Positions 7,178 through 16,101 of a stretch of 55,374 bases of DNA are shown here, piece after piece. Every line of letters begins with the position of its first letter. Within the stretch, counting starts at the first letter, position 1. The stretch spans positions 1 through 55,374 of the forward strand of contig JALHSZ010000044.1 of assembly GCA_022865485.1 (NCBI GenBank). The letters run 5' to 3'. Source of the stretch: Dehalococcoidales bacterium. GTDB taxonomy: Bacteria > Chloroflexota > Dehalococcoidia > Dehalococcoidales > BS750m-G39. The position numbers and the translations under genes were made by a program. The notes beneath the pieces were generated by a model. That model worked only from the letters and a program-made list of their open reading frames with translations. It was not told the origin of the DNA and did not search any database.

Positions 7178-7513
7178 CTAGCGGTGCTTGACCTCGTAGG
7201 AACTGAAGATAAAGTCCAGGTCCTGCTCCAGAGCCGTGACCCTGGCTTTAGGGAAGAGCTTGTCATCGATATCTATTATCAGCTTGGTCTCGCCCCGGGC
7301 CGAACCCACGATGTGGGCGCGAAGGCACTCCTTGCCCCCTTTAGCGTTAAAGGTCAATACGCCCCGGGAGATAAACGACGAAGAGTCATCGGGCATAGAA
7401 TATGTCCCCAGCTTGGCTTCACCCACCACCACCCCCTGCTTGAGGACAAAGTCCCTGACCTCGTCATAAAGCAGCTCCGGCTGGACCTGGCTGTATATCT
7501 TCTTAATCTGCAT
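7178..7513 (-). CDS. Conserved hypothetical protein, 111 residues
   Basis: I do not recognise the family with certainty. The start is ATG 7513, because GGGAGGG lies 5 bases before it; the upstream ATG at 7531 overlaps that site. The protein is soluble and mixed alpha/beta with no cysteines of note apart from 'KECLRAH'. Alternating strands ('GETKLIIDIDD') and an initial 'YDEVRDFVLKQG' helix suggest a small START/Bet v1-like or ribosome-associated fold, but that is a guess. It is divergent from rpsB and upstream of smpB, possibly in the same minus-strand transcript. Confidence 0.7.
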   Translation of the reverse strand: MQIKKIYSQVQPELLYDEVRDFVLKQGVVVGEAKLGTYSMPDDSSSFISRGVLTFNAKGGKECLRAHIVGSARGETKLIIDIDDKLFPKARVTALEQDLDFIFSSYEVKHR

Positions 7514-7540
7514 CCCGGCCCTCCCTATCATTCTAGCCTA

Positions 7541-7569
7541 ATAATAAGCCTTTGGCGCATTTTTAGCAA
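7541..7569 (-). promoter_or_regulatory. Promoter of the 111-residue protein gene
   Basis: TTGCTA at 7569-7564 and TATTAT at 7546-7541 have 17-base spacing on the minus strand. It lies back to back with the rpsB promoter. Confidence 0.5.
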
Positions 7570-7582
7570 TAAAACAATAATA

Positions 7583-7611
7583 TTGTTGCCAGACGAGCAG
7601 TATGATATACT
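7583..7611 (+). promoter_or_regulatory. Promoter of the rpsB operon
   Basis: TTGTTG at 7583-7588 and TATACT at 7606-7611 are separated by 17 bases. The leader before the rpsB TTG is about 36 bases and contains AAAGGAGA. Confidence 0.6.
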
Positions 7612-7653
7612 GTTAAACTGGTTATATAGAACTAACTGGAAAGGAGACCTAGC

Positions 7654-8460
7654 TTGCCAGATACCGCCACCATAAAGGAGCTATTAGAAGCCGGTGCCCA
7701 CTTCGGCCACCAGACCAGCCGCTGGCACCCGGCTATGAAGAAATATATATTCACCAAGCGCAACGGCATCCACATCATCGACCTGGAACAAACGGCGGTG
7801 ATGCTAGATAAAGCCTGCGACTTCATACGCGAGGTAGCCGCCGAAGGCGGCAGCATCCTCTTCGTCGGCACCAAGAAACAGGCTCAGGAGTCTATCGAAC
7901 AGGAAGCACAACGCTGCGGCATGTTCTACGTCAACCAGCGCTGGCTAGGCGGGGTGTTGACCAACTTCGCCACCATCCAGGCGCGCATAGACTACCTCGT
8001 CCGCCTCGAAGACCAGCAAAGCCGCGGTGACTTCGAGCGCCTGCCCAAAAAAGAAGCGCTCAAGATAGGGAAGGAAATAGTCCGCCTCAACCGCCTGATG
8101 GGCGGCTTCAAGGAGCTGACCAAGCTCCCCGACGCCCTGTTCATCATCGACCCCACCAAAGAAAGAATTGCCATCGCCGAAGCCAGGCGGATGGGCATAC
8201 CCGTGGTGTCCATAGTCGATACCAACTGCAACCCCGACGATATAGACTACGCTATCCCCGCCAACGACGATGCCATCAGGACCATCAAGCTGATATGCAG
8301 CAAGATTGCCGACGCCGTTATCGAGGGCAAAACCGGTGGAGCAGCTCTAGTCGGCGCCGATGGGGAAGGCGTCCCCCAAATGACCGAACCTCTCATCTTC
8401 ACCCCCGACGACGCCCCCGCTGGCGCCCCTGATGACGAACCTAAAGGAGAGGACGCTTGA
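7654..8460 (+). CDS. rpsB: 30S ribosomal protein S2
   Basis: S2 is a structural protein of the small ribosomal subunit. The 268 residues include '[20 protein letters not shown]' near the N-terminus and '[11 protein letters not shown]' and '[15 protein letters not shown]', all typical of bacterial S2. The start is TTG 7654, preceded by AAAGGAGA. An acidic and alanine/proline-rich tail follows the core. The TGA stop overlaps the tsf start by three bases, giving translational coupling. It heads a long operon of translation, lipid and isoprenoid genes. Confidence 0.97.
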   Translation: MPDTATIKELLEAGAHFGHQTSRWHPAMKKYIFTKRNGIHIIDLEQTAVMLDKACDFIREVAAEGGSILFVGTKKQAQESIEQEAQRCGMFYVNQRWLGGVLTNFATIQARIDYLVRLEDQQSRGDFERLPKKEALKIGKEIVRLNRLMGGFKELTKLPDALFIIDPTKERIAIAEARRMGIPVVSIVDTNCNPDDIDYAIPANDDAIRTIKLICSKIADAVIEGKTGGAALVGADGEGVPQMTEPLIFTPDDAPAGAPDDEPKGEDA

Positions 8461-8975
8461 AAATCTCGCTAGAGCTGATAAAAGAACTGAGAGAGCAGTC
8501 CGGCGCGGGCATCATGCAGTGCCGCAACGCCCTGGAGAAAAACAAGGGCAACCGGGAAAAGGCGCTCGAATTTCTCAAGGAACAGGGCTTGCTCAAGGCA
8601 AAGGAGAAAGCGGAGCGCACCGCCGCCGAGGGACTGATCGAAGCCTATATCCATACCGGGGGTCGTGTCGGCGCTATGGTCGAGTTGAACTGTGAAACCG
8701 ACTTCGTCGCCCGCACCGACGAGTTCAAGCAACTGGCGCACAACCTGGCCATGCAGGTAGCCGCCATGAACCCCAAATTCGTTAGCCAAGAAGAAGTGCA
8801 CGCAGGGGCTGACATAGAACCCGAGGCAGCCTGCCTGCTCCAGCAACCCTATATCAAAGACCAGGAACTGACCATTCAGGACATCATCACCGAAACCATC
8901 GCCAGGGTAGGCGAAAACATCAAGGTAGGCCGGTTTGCCCGATTCGAACTGGGCAAACAAGAACCGGAAGAATGA
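8457..8975 (+). CDS. tsf: Elongation factor Ts (short form)
   Basis: EF-Ts regenerates EF-Tu-GTP. The N-terminal UBA domain ('[19 protein letters not shown]') is followed by the core motif '[11 protein letters not shown]'. At 172 residues it lacks the second core subdomain and coiled coil of the E. coli protein, the short form found in several phyla. The start TTG at 8457 overlaps the rpsB stop and follows GGAGAGGA. The downstream pyrH start overlaps its stop (ATGA). Confidence 0.96.
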   Translation: MKISLELIKELREQSGAGIMQCRNALEKNKGNREKALEFLKEQGLLKAKEKAERTAAEGLIEAYIHTGGRVGAMVELNCETDFVARTDEFKQLAHNLAMQVAAMNPKFVSQEEVHAGADIEPEAACLLQQPYIKDQELTIQDIITETIARVGENIKVGRFARFELGKQEPEE

Positions 8976-9697
8976 GCGCGGCGAAATACAAGCGGGTCCT
9001 GCTTAAACTCAGCGGCGAAGCCTTCAGCGGCGGCGCCAGCTACGGCATTGACGCCGCCACCCTGCTCAAGGTCGCCCAGCAGATTAAAAAGGTAGTCGCC
9101 ATGGGTGTAGGCGTGGGCATCGTCGTCGGCGGCGGCAACATCTGGCGGGGGGCAAAGGCGGAAAAGGCAGGCATGGACCGCGTCACCGCTGACTACGCCG
9201 GCATGCTGGCTACGGTAATAAACGCCCTCGCCCTTCAAGACGTCCTGGAAAGCCAGGGAGTCGCCACCCGGATGCAGACGGCGATAACCGTCCAGCAGGT
9301 AGCCGAACCCTATATCAGACGCCGCGCCATCCGCCACCTGGAAAAAGGCAGGGTCGTTATCTTCGCCGCGGGCACGGGCAACCCCTATATGACCACCGAC
9401 ACCGCCGCTGCCCTGCGCGCTATAGAGATTGAGGCTGAGGTTCTACTTATGACCAAGAATAACGTCGATGGCATCTACAGCGCCGACCCCGTCATCGACC
9501 CCAAGGCCAAGAAGTTCGACAAACTCACCCACTTCGAGATGCTTAACCGGCGCCTGGAAGTAATGGACGCCACCGCCCTCTCCCTGTGCCTGGAAAACAG
9601 GCTGCCCATAATCGTTTTCGACCTTCAGGCGACCAACAGCATAGAGCGGGCGGTAGCCGGTGAATCTATCGGCACCCTGGTCTACAGCGAGCAGTAA
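8972..9697 (+). CDS. pyrH: UMP kinase
   Basis: PyrH phosphorylates UMP to UDP in pyrimidine nucleotide synthesis. This 241-residue amino acid kinase-fold protein shows 'LKLSGEAF' at the N-terminus, '[10 protein letters not shown]' for nucleotide binding, '[16 protein letters not shown]', and '[10 protein letters not shown]'. It sits between tsf and frr, the classic bacterial order. It overlaps tsf by ATGA and is followed one base later by the frr GTG. Confidence 0.97.
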   Translation: MSAAKYKRVLLKLSGEAFSGGASYGIDAATLLKVAQQIKKVVAMGVGVGIVVGGGNIWRGAKAEKAGMDRVTADYAGMLATVINALALQDVLESQGVATRMQTAITVQQVAEPYIRRRAIRHLEKGRVVIFAAGTGNPYMTTDTAAALRAIEIEAEVLLMTKNNVDGIYSADPVIDPKAKKFDKLTHFEMLNRRLEVMDATALSLCLENRLPIIVFDLQATNSIERAVAGESIGTLVYSEQ

Positions 9698-9698
9698 A

Positions 9699-10256
9699 GT
9701 GGTTAGCCCCGTTTTATTGACAACGGAAGAAAAGATGCGAGCCTCGGTTGAAGGCTTGAAGATGGAACTGGCGAGCATCCGCACCGGTCACGCCACCCCC
9801 GCCCTCATCGAGCACCTCAAGGTAGACTACGCTGGCGTACCCACCCCCCTCAACCAGATTGCCGGCATCTCCGCCCCCGCCGCCAAGCTCCTCGTCATCC
9901 AGCCCTGGGATAGGAGCACCATCTCCAGCATAGAAAAGGCTATCCTCAAGTCCGAGCTGGGCTTAAACCCCACCAGCGACGGCAACCTCATCCGCTTGAA
10001 TCTCCCTCCCTTAAGCGAAGAGCGCCGCCAGGAGCTAATCAAGATAGTGCACAAGCGCGTGGAAGAAAGAAAGATAATGGTACGCAACCAGCGCCGCGAC
10101 GCCATGACCGAGTTCAAAGAGCTGGAAAAGAACAAGGAGATATCGCAGGACGAGCACAAGCGCGCCCAGGACCAGCTGCAAAAGGTCACCGACAGCTTTA
10201 TCGCCGACATCGACCAGATAGCCCACGGAAAAGAAGCCGAGCTCAGGGAGGTCTAG
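9699..10256 (+). CDS. frr: Ribosome recycling factor
   Basis: RRF splits post-termination ribosomes with EF-G. The 185 residues include 'MELASIRTGHATPALIEHL' near the start and 'PWDRSTISSIEKAI', plus the C-terminal helices 'RRDAMTEFKELEKNKEIS'. I chose GTG 9699, one base after the pyrH stop, because it gives the normal length; the next ATG (9735) would remove the first helix. No clear ribosome site precedes it, so re-initiation by coupled ribosomes is likely. Confidence 0.95.
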   Translation: MVSPVLLTTEEKMRASVEGLKMELASIRTGHATPALIEHLKVDYAGVPTPLNQIAGISAPAAKLLVIQPWDRSTISSIEKAILKSELGLNPTSDGNLIRLNLPPLSEERRQELIKIVHKRVEERKIMVRNQRRDAMTEFKELEKNKEISQDEHKRAQDQLQKVTDSFIADIDQIAHGKEAELREV

Positions 10257-10283
10257 CCGGCGGGTCCCGGGCAAAGAGCAGGC

Positions 10284-11039
10284 GTGTTTAGCACACCTTT
10301 ATCTATTATGAGCAGCAGAGTGCCAGCCGGTTCATCGGCTAATAAAAAGACCCCCCGCTTCCCCACCCACATCGCCATCATTATGGACGGCAACGGCCGC
10401 TGGGCGCAAAAGCGCGGCTTGCCCCGTCTCGAAGGGCACGGGGCGGGCGTGGAAAACCTGCGCTCGGTGATTGAATACTTCGACCGGCTCGGCCTTAAAT
10501 ACCTCACCCTCTACGGCTTCTCCACCGAAAACTGGAAGCGCCCTAAAGAAGAGATTGACGGCTTGCTCAACCTCCTGCAAGAAGCGATAGATGAAGAGAC
10601 CCTTAAGCTGCACAAAAACGGCATAAAAATCCGCCACCTGGGACGCCTGGAAAAGCTCCCCGCGGGCTTTCAGCGCGCCATAACCAGGGCAGTGGAGCTG
10701 ACCAGGGACAACAAGGGGATGACGGTCAGCTTCGCCTTCAACTACGGCGGTCGCGCCGAGATTCTGGACGCCGTGCGCAAGATTATAGTCGAGGGCGTCC
10801 CACCCCAGAAGATAGACGAACAATTGTTCGATAGCTATCTCTACACCGCGGGCTTACCCTATGTAGACCTGGTCATCCGCACCGCGGGCGAGCTCCGCAT
10901 CAGCAACTTCCTGATTTGGCAGGCCGCCTACAGCGAATACTATTTCACCGAGGTTTTCTGGCCTGACTTTGATAGCAAGGAGATTGATAAGGCGCTGCTC
11001 GCCTACAGCCGGAGACAAAGGCGCTTCGGCGCCCTGTAA
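10284..11039 (+). CDS. uppS: Isoprenyl transferase (undecaprenyl diphosphate synthase)
   Basis: UppS condenses isopentenyl diphosphate units onto farnesyl diphosphate in cis, making the lipid carrier for cell-wall glycans. 'IAIIMDGNGRWAQKRG' carries the catalytic Asp; 'YGFSTENWKRP' and the C-terminal 'DLVIRTAGELRISNFL' are family signatures. The length of 251 residues is standard. GTG 10284 is preceded by an AGCAGG; ATG 10308 is an alternative start. It lies 4 bases before cdsA. Confidence 0.95.
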   Translation: MFSTPLSIMSSRVPAGSSANKKTPRFPTHIAIIMDGNGRWAQKRGLPRLEGHGAGVENLRSVIEYFDRLGLKYLTLYGFSTENWKRPKEEIDGLLNLLQEAIDEETLKLHKNGIKIRHLGRLEKLPAGFQRAITRAVELTRDNKGMTVSFAFNYGGRAEILDAVRKIIVEGVPPQKIDEQLFDSYLYTAGLPYVDLVIRTAGELRISNFLIWQAAYSEYYFTEVFWPDFDSKEIDKALLAYSRRQRRFGAL

Positions 11040-11043
11040 TAAT

Positions 11044-11850
11044 ATGCTCAAGAAGAGGTTTCTAACCGCGCTCTGGGCCATCCCCATCCTGGTCGCCGCC
11101 GTCTGGTTCGACCAGCCCCTCCCCTGGTTCACCGTACTGGTGGCGATATGGGGGCTGCTGGCGGTCTTTGAATTCTACAGAATGGGGGAAAAGGCAAAAA
11201 TAGCCCCTATCACCTACTTCGGGCTGCTCTGGACGCTTCTATTTATATTGAGCCCCCAGCTCGATAACGACTATCTCACCCCCCCGATTCTGCTCGCCTC
11301 GGCGGTGGTGCTGTCGCTAATCTGGATAGTCTTACGCCAGCGAAGAGAAGGCGCTTTTATCGGCTGGGCCTGGACGCTGGGCGGCATCCTCTACATTGGC
11401 TGGCTCTTGAGCTACTTCGTTGGCTTGAGAGGTCTGGAAGACGGCCGGAACTGGGTCTTCCTGGCGCTATTAGTCACCTTCGCCTCCGACACCGCCGCCT
11501 ACTTCGTGGGCAGGGCGCTGGGCAGGCACAAGCTCGCCCCCCGCATCTCCCCCGCCAAGACGTGGGAAGGCACCATCGCTGGATTTGTGGGAGCTATCGT
11601 CATCGCCCTGCTCTTTACCCTCCCCACCCCCCTCCAGCTCCCCATCGGCTATGGGCAGGCGGTACTGTTGGGTTTTCTGGTCAGCCTCTTCGGCCAGCTC
11701 GGCGACCTGGCTGAGTCCCTGCTCAAGCGCAACACAGGCGTCAAGGACTCGGGCAACTGGCTGGCGGGGCACGGCGGCTTCCTGGACAGGATAGATAGCA
11801 TTGTCCTGGCCGGTGTCGTGGTATACTATTATGTAGTATGGGCTATATAG
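11044..11850 (+). CDS. cdsA: Phosphatidate cytidylyltransferase
   Basis: CdsA makes CDP-diacylglycerol for phospholipid synthesis. This 268-residue integral membrane protein has about seven hydrophobic segments. The C-terminal signature includes 'ISPAKTWEG', 'GQLGDLAESLLKR' and 'KDSGNWLAGHGGFLDRID'. The usual Pro before Gly-His-Gly-Gly is Ala here. It starts with ATG 11044, 4 bases after uppS, and its end overlaps dxr by 13 bases. Confidence 0.95.
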   Translation: MLKKRFLTALWAIPILVAAVWFDQPLPWFTVLVAIWGLLAVFEFYRMGEKAKIAPITYFGLLWTLLFILSPQLDNDYLTPPILLASAVVLSLIWIVLRQRREGAFIGWAWTLGGILYIGWLLSYFVGLRGLEDGRNWVFLALLVTFASDTAAYFVGRALGRHKLAPRISPAKTWEGTIAGFVGAIVIALLFTLPTPLQLPIGYGQAVLLGFLVSLFGQLGDLAESLLKRNTGVKDSGNWLAGHGGFLDRIDSIVLAGVVVYYYVVWAI

Positions 11851-12983
11851 TAAAGCGGGTCGCCGTCCTCGGCGCCACCGGCTCCATAGGCCGCCAGACT
11901 CTGGAAGTAATCGACGCCCTCCCCGGCCACTTCAGCGTCATCGGGCTGGCGGGAGGCAGGAACACCGCCCTCCTCGCCGAGCAAATAGAGAAGTTCCAGC
12001 CCCGCTTCGTCTTTCATCAGGAGACCAAGACCCCTCCCCCCACCACCGCCGAATACGAATTCCTGTCGATGGAAGATATCGCCCGCCACCCCGAGATAGA
12101 CCTGGTGGTCGTCGCCACTTCAGGGAAGTGGGGGCTAAGGCCGACACTGGCGGCGGTGCAGGCGGGCAAGCAGGTCGCTCTGGCCAACAAGGAATCGCTG
12201 GTCATGGCCGGCGAGCTTATCACCCAAGAGGCGAAGCGGAACGGCGCGCAGATTAGGCCCGTCGATAGCGAGCACAGCGCCATCTGGCAGTGCCTTGAGG
12301 GCGAGAGCAGCAAGCCGTCTAAGATTATACTCACCGCCTCGGGTGGCCCCTTCCGGCACTATTCCCTGGCCGAGCTGGCCAAAGTCACCCCCGAGCAGGC
12401 GTTGCAACACCCCTCATGGCGGATGGGCAATAAGGTCACTATCGATTCGGCGACGCTGATGAACAAGGGTCTGGAGGTAATCGAAGCCCGCTGGCTCTTC
12501 GATATGCACTTTGACAACATCAAGGTCTTAATCCACCCCCAGAGCATCGTGCATTCCATGGTGGAATTCGCCGACGGCTCGGTCAAAGCCCAATTGGGCA
12601 AGCCCGATATGCGCCTGCCCATCCAGTACGCCCTCTCCTACCCCGAGCGCCTGGCTAACCCCCACCTCCCCCAGCTCGACTGGGCGGATATTAAAGAGCT
12701 TAATTTCGAGCCCCCCGACTTCGATAGTTTCCCCTGTCTGAAGATAGCCATCGAGGCAGGCAAAAAGAGGGGAACTTATCCCGCCGCGCTCTGCGGCGCC
12801 GATGAGATTGCCGTGCAGCAATTCTTAGCCGGAAAAATCAAGTTCACCGCTATACCCGAACTGGTCGAACGAACGCTGGACGAGCACAAAGCTATATCGC
12901 ACCCCGACCTGGAAGAAATAATGGCGGCGGACGACTGGGCCAGGGAAAAAGTCATGCAGCTCGCCGCCGGAGACAAATCGTGA
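11838..12983 (+). CDS. dxr: 1-deoxy-D-xylulose-5-phosphate reductoisomerase
   Basis: Dxr converts DXP to MEP with NADPH, the first committed step of the MEP isoprenoid pathway. The N-terminal Rossmann motif is 'GATGSIGRQTLEVI'; 'ANKESLVMAG' and 'PVDSEHSAIWQCL' hold metal and substrate residues. The 381-residue length is typical. It overlaps cdsA by 13 bases and rseP by GTGA. ispG, from the same pathway, is two genes downstream, so isoprenoid and envelope lipid genes are coexpressed. Confidence 0.97.
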   Translation: MGYIVKRVAVLGATGSIGRQTLEVIDALPGHFSVIGLAGGRNTALLAEQIEKFQPRFVFHQETKTPPPTTAEYEFLSMEDIARHPEIDLVVVATSGKWGLRPTLAAVQAGKQVALANKESLVMAGELITQEAKRNGAQIRPVDSEHSAIWQCLEGESSKPSKIILTASGGPFRHYSLAELAKVTPEQALQHPSWRMGNKVTIDSATLMNKGLEVIEARWLFDMHFDNIKVLIHPQSIVHSMVEFADGSVKAQLGKPDMRLPIQYALSYPERLANPHLPQLDWADIKELNFEPPDFDSFPCLKIAIEAGKKRGTYPAALCGADEIAVQQFLAGKIKFTAIPELVERTLDEHKAISHPDLEEIMAADDWAREKVMQLAAGDKS

Positions 12984-14038
12984 TACTCACCATAGTCATC
13001 GGCGTAGTTGCCCTCTCCGTACTTATTATCGTCCACGAGCTGGGGCACTTTATCGCCGCCAAGGCTACGGGGGTACCGGTGGAGGAATTCGGCATCGGCT
13101 TCCCGCCGCGTGCCTACGGCCGCAAGTGGCGAGGCACGATTTACTCCATAAACTGGATACCCTTCGGCGGTTTTAACAAGATTGCCGGAGAGGTAGACCC
13201 CGCCGTGCCCAGGGGCCTGGCCAGCCGGAGCTACGGCGTCAGGCTACTGGTCCTCGGCGGCGGCATAGTGATGAGCCTGCTGCTGCCTTTCGTACTGCTC
13301 TCCCTGGCTTATATGGTCCCCCACGATATAGTCAGCGGACAGGTGGTGATAGAAGATGTCTCCCCCAACTCGCCCGCCGATATAGCCGGCATCCTGCCCG
13401 GAGACGCTATTATCAGCGTCAACGACAACCCTTTGAGAAATGCCAGCGAGCTCAGCCGCTATGTCCAGCTCAATCTGGGCAAGGAAATGACCCTGTCCCT
13501 GGAACACGCCGACGCCACCATCGAGACTGTAAGTCTTACCCCCCGCTGGCAGCCCCCCGAGGGCGAGGGCTCTATGGGGGTGATAGACATCCAGACCGAA
13601 GACGCGGTTATCATCAGCGAAAGCTATCCCCCCTGGGAGGCAATCCCCATCGGGGCGCGCTCCTGCATCGAGGCTCTGGTCCTCTACAAGAACGGCATTT
13701 TCGGCATGATTCTGGGCACCATACCCTTCACGCCCGCGGGACCGGTGGGTATCGTGCAAATTGCCGGAGCGGCGGCTCAAAGCGGGGTAAGCCCGGTGCT
13801 GGAGCTGACGGCATTCATCAGCATCGCCATCGCCATAACCCAGCTGATACCCTTCCCCGCCCTTGACGGGGGCAGGATGCTATTCGTCCTGCTGGAATGG
13901 ATAAGACGGGGCAAACGCGTCTCTCCAAGGACGGAAGGCATCGTGCACTCCATCGGGTTTATGGTATTATTAGCCTTGCTTGTGCTGATTACCTACCAGG
14001 ACATCTTTCGCTGGATAAGTGGAGAGAGCCTAATCTGA
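12980..14038 (+). CDS. rseP: Site-2 metalloprotease RseP
   Basis: RseP cleaves membrane substrates such as anti-sigma factors within the bilayer. HELGH at residues 19-23 supplies zinc ligands and the catalytic Glu; 'FPALDGG' near residue 295 supplies the third ligand. A single PDZ domain occupies about residues 110-190 ('SPADIAGILPGDAIISV'). There are about four membrane segments. GTG 12980 overlaps the dxr stop, and the TGA stop overlaps the ispG ATG. Confidence 0.95.
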   Translation: MILTIVIGVVALSVLIIVHELGHFIAAKATGVPVEEFGIGFPPRAYGRKWRGTIYSINWIPFGGFNKIAGEVDPAVPRGLASRSYGVRLLVLGGGIVMSLLLPFVLLSLAYMVPHDIVSGQVVIEDVSPNSPADIAGILPGDAIISVNDNPLRNASELSRYVQLNLGKEMTLSLEHADATIETVSLTPRWQPPEGEGSMGVIDIQTEDAVIISESYPPWEAIPIGARSCIEALVLYKNGIFGMILGTIPFTPAGPVGIVQIAGAAAQSGVSPVLELTAFISIAIAITQLIPFPALDGGRMLFVLLEWIRRGKRVSPRTEGIVHSIGFMVLLALLVLITYQDIFRWISGESLI

Positions 14039-15111
14039 TGAATCAGCGCCGAATCTCAAAACCAATCCAAATCGGTAAGGTCACTGTCGGCGGCGGCGCC
14101 CCTATCGTGGTGCAGTCCATGACCAAGACCGACACCGCCGATGTTATGTCAACTGTTAGGCAAATCAAGGAACTCGAAGACTGCGGCTGCGAGCTCGTGC
14201 GGGTGGCTGTCCCCGACGCCGAAGCCGCCCAGGCCATAAAAGCCATCAAAAAAAATATTTCTATTCCCCTCATCGCCGATATTCACTTCGACCACCGCCT
14301 GGCTCTTATGGCGCTTGAATCCGGCTGCGACGGCCTGCGCTTAAATCCGGGCAACATCAGCGAACCCGATAAGGTCAAACAGGTAGCCAACGCCGCCAAA
14401 GAAAGAGGCGTGCCCATCCGCGTCGGGGTCCACGCCGGCAGCCTGCCCGCCAAGGCTCGGCAGGCGGGCCTCCCCCCCTCCCCCCACCCCAATCTCTCTA
14501 TCGCCGAGCAGATGGTCGAGGCGGCGCTCAAACAGGTCAGGCTGTTAGAAGAACTGGATTTTGAGCTTATCAAGGTCTCGGTCAAAGCCTTCGATGTCCC
14601 CACTACTATTGAAGCCTATCAAAACATCGCCCAGAAGATTCCCTATCCACTGCACATCGGCGTCACCGAGTCCGGCCCACCCCGCACCGGCATCATCCGC
14701 AGCACGGTGGGCATCAGCACCCTTTTATACGAGGGCATCGGCGACACCATCCGCGTCTCCTTGAGCGCCCACCCCCGCGAGGAGGTCATCGCCGCCTACG
14801 AAATCCTGAAAAGCCTCAACCTCCGTCAGCACGGCCCCATACTGGTCAGCTGCCCTTCCTGTGGTCGCGCCGAGGTTGATATAGTAAAATTAGCCCAGGC
14901 AGTGGAGGAAAAGCTATTAAAGATTGACAAGCCGCTCAAGGTAGCCGTCATGGGCTGTATTGTCAACGGCCCCGGTGAAGCCCGTGACGCCGATATCGGC
15001 ATCGCCTGCGGCAAGGGCAGAGCCGTCCTTTTCAAGAAGGGCAAGAAGATTAAGACTATCGAGGAAAAGGATTTTGTAAAGGTATTGATGGATGAGGTGG
15101 GGAGGTTTTAG
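14038..15111 (+). CDS. ispG: 4-hydroxy-3-methylbut-2-enyl-diphosphate synthase (IspG/GcpE)
   Basis: IspG is a [4Fe-4S] enzyme that converts MEcPP to HMBPP in the MEP pathway. The 357 residues include 'VVQSMTKTDTADV', 'LRLNPGNI', and the cluster ligands in 'SCPSCGRAEVD' and 'MGCIVNGPGEA'. ATG 14038 overlaps the rseP stop (TGATG) and follows GGAGAGAG, so I prefer it over upstream starts inside rseP. Confidence 0.96.
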   Translation: MNQRRISKPIQIGKVTVGGGAPIVVQSMTKTDTADVMSTVRQIKELEDCGCELVRVAVPDAEAAQAIKAIKKNISIPLIADIHFDHRLALMALESGCDGLRLNPGNISEPDKVKQVANAAKERGVPIRVGVHAGSLPAKARQAGLPPSPHPNLSIAEQMVEAALKQVRLLEELDFELIKVSVKAFDVPTTIEAYQNIAQKIPYPLHIGVTESGPPRTGIIRSTVGISTLLYEGIGDTIRVSLSAHPREEVIAAYEILKSLNLRQHGPILVSCPSCGRAEVDIVKLAQAVEEKLLKIDKPLKVAVMGCIVNGPGEARDADIGIACGKGRAVLFKKGKKIKTIEEKDFVKVLMDEVGRF

Positions 15112-15143
15112 ATATGGGAGACGGGCATATAAAGGGGGGCTAA

Positions 15144-15569
15144 ATGGATGCTGGCATAATTATTACAGCGGTAATAACAGTAGTAGTTGTGGTTCTTGGA
15201 TTCATTCTTGAAAAGGAGCGGGACAGAAAAGCAAAGCTACATGAGAGGAAAGAGGATTTATACAAACATATAGTATCTTCATTTAAGGGATTATCTATAG
15301 AGAAACCCGACGCTCTTCTAAAGCAACAGTTCATAGATGAGACAAGACTTACACGGCTATATGCAAGTGATGAAGCAATTAAAGCTCTAAACGAATTACT
15401 AGACCTTATGATGAAGGGTGAGAAAAATTTTGAGGAAGTAAATGGTAAAAGTTATCAATATGTTGCTCATAATTTGTGGGGGAAATTTATGATAGCTATG
15501 CGGGAGGACTTGGGAATAAAGACTAAATTGTCCGCTGACGAACTGGGTAGGACTGAAGACACTAAATGA
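15144..15569 (+). CDS. Small membrane-anchored protein of unknown function (AT-rich)
   Basis: This 141-residue protein is unrecognised. Residues 2-22 form one transmembrane helix, followed at once by a charged, Lys/Glu-rich helical stretch ('EKERDRKAKLHERKEDLYKH'), then a soluble alpha-helical domain. The start ATG 15144 follows GGGGGG. Base composition is clearly more AT-rich than in ispG and proS, so it was probably inserted into this operon. The tail of the same insert (15570-15707) holds a 17-codon frame and no other gene. Confidence 0.75.
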   Translation: MDAGIIITAVITVVVVVLGFILEKERDRKAKLHERKEDLYKHIVSSFKGLSIEKPDALLKQQFIDETRLTRLYASDEAIKALNELLDLMMKGEKNFEEVNGKSYQYVAHNLWGKFMIAMREDLGIKTKLSADELGRTEDTK

Positions 15570-15607
15570 TAATAAACAACTGACCATCGGGAAAAAGAGG
15601 TATAGCT

Positions 15608-15661
15608 ATGGCAAAAGCAAAACCTCTAAATACTAGAATAAAGCCGTCCGATATGATTTAA
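15608..15661 (+). CDS. Possible 17-codon small ORF
   Basis: ATG 15608 follows AAAGAGG and reads MAKAKPLNTRIKPSDMI before TAA at 15659-15661. It could be a leader peptide, a remnant of a gene brought in with the AT-rich insert, or chance. There is no homology evidence. Confidence 0.25.
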   Translation: MAKAKPLNTRIKPSDMI

Positions 15662-15707
15662 TGGGTAGAGGATTTGAGGAAACCCGACCGGTGCAAGGAG
15701 GCTATTC

Positions 15708-16097
15708 ATGTTTTGTAGAAACTGCGGCAAAGAACTCATAGGTGTACCCGAAATCTGCCTCGGCTGTGGAGCCAAGCCCTTAGTCGGCAGCAGCTTTTGC
15801 CAGGCCTGCGGCGTCAAGACGAGCCCCGTGGCTGAATTTTGTGTTAAATGCGGGGCTGGGCTGGGGCTAAAAACGGTAGCCGGCAATGTTTCCGGAAAAT
15901 CGAGGCTGGCCACCACCCTGCTTGCCTGGTTTCTCGGCCATTTCGGCGCCCATCGATTCTATCTGGAGAAGTATGGAACGGCAATTCTAATGCTCCTTAC
16001 TCTAGGTGGTTTTGGTATTTGGGCTCTCATCGACTTTATCATCGCCGTTACCGGAAGTATGAGAGACAAGGAAGGCAAACTCATCACGAACTGGTAA
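15708..16097 (+). CDS. Zinc-ribbon and TM2 domain membrane protein
   Basis: This 129-residue protein starts with three CxxC knuckles: 'CRNCGKEL', 'CLGCGAK', then 'CQACGVK' and 'CVKCGAG'. They make paired zinc ribbons within the first 50 residues. A TM2 domain follows ('LLAWFLGHFGAHRFYL', then 'FGIWALIDFIIAVTG') with two membrane helices and the conserved G-x-H-RFY motif. The function of TM2 proteins in bacteria is unknown. ATG 15708 follows GGAGG. It lies between ispG and proS, 4 bases before proS. Confidence 0.88.
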   Translation: MFCRNCGKELIGVPEICLGCGAKPLVGSSFCQACGVKTSPVAEFCVKCGAGLGLKTVAGNVSGKSRLATTLLAWFLGHFGAHRFYLEKYGTAILMLLTLGGFGIWALIDFIIAVTGSMRDKEGKLITNW

Positions 16098-16101
16098 AGC
16101 T

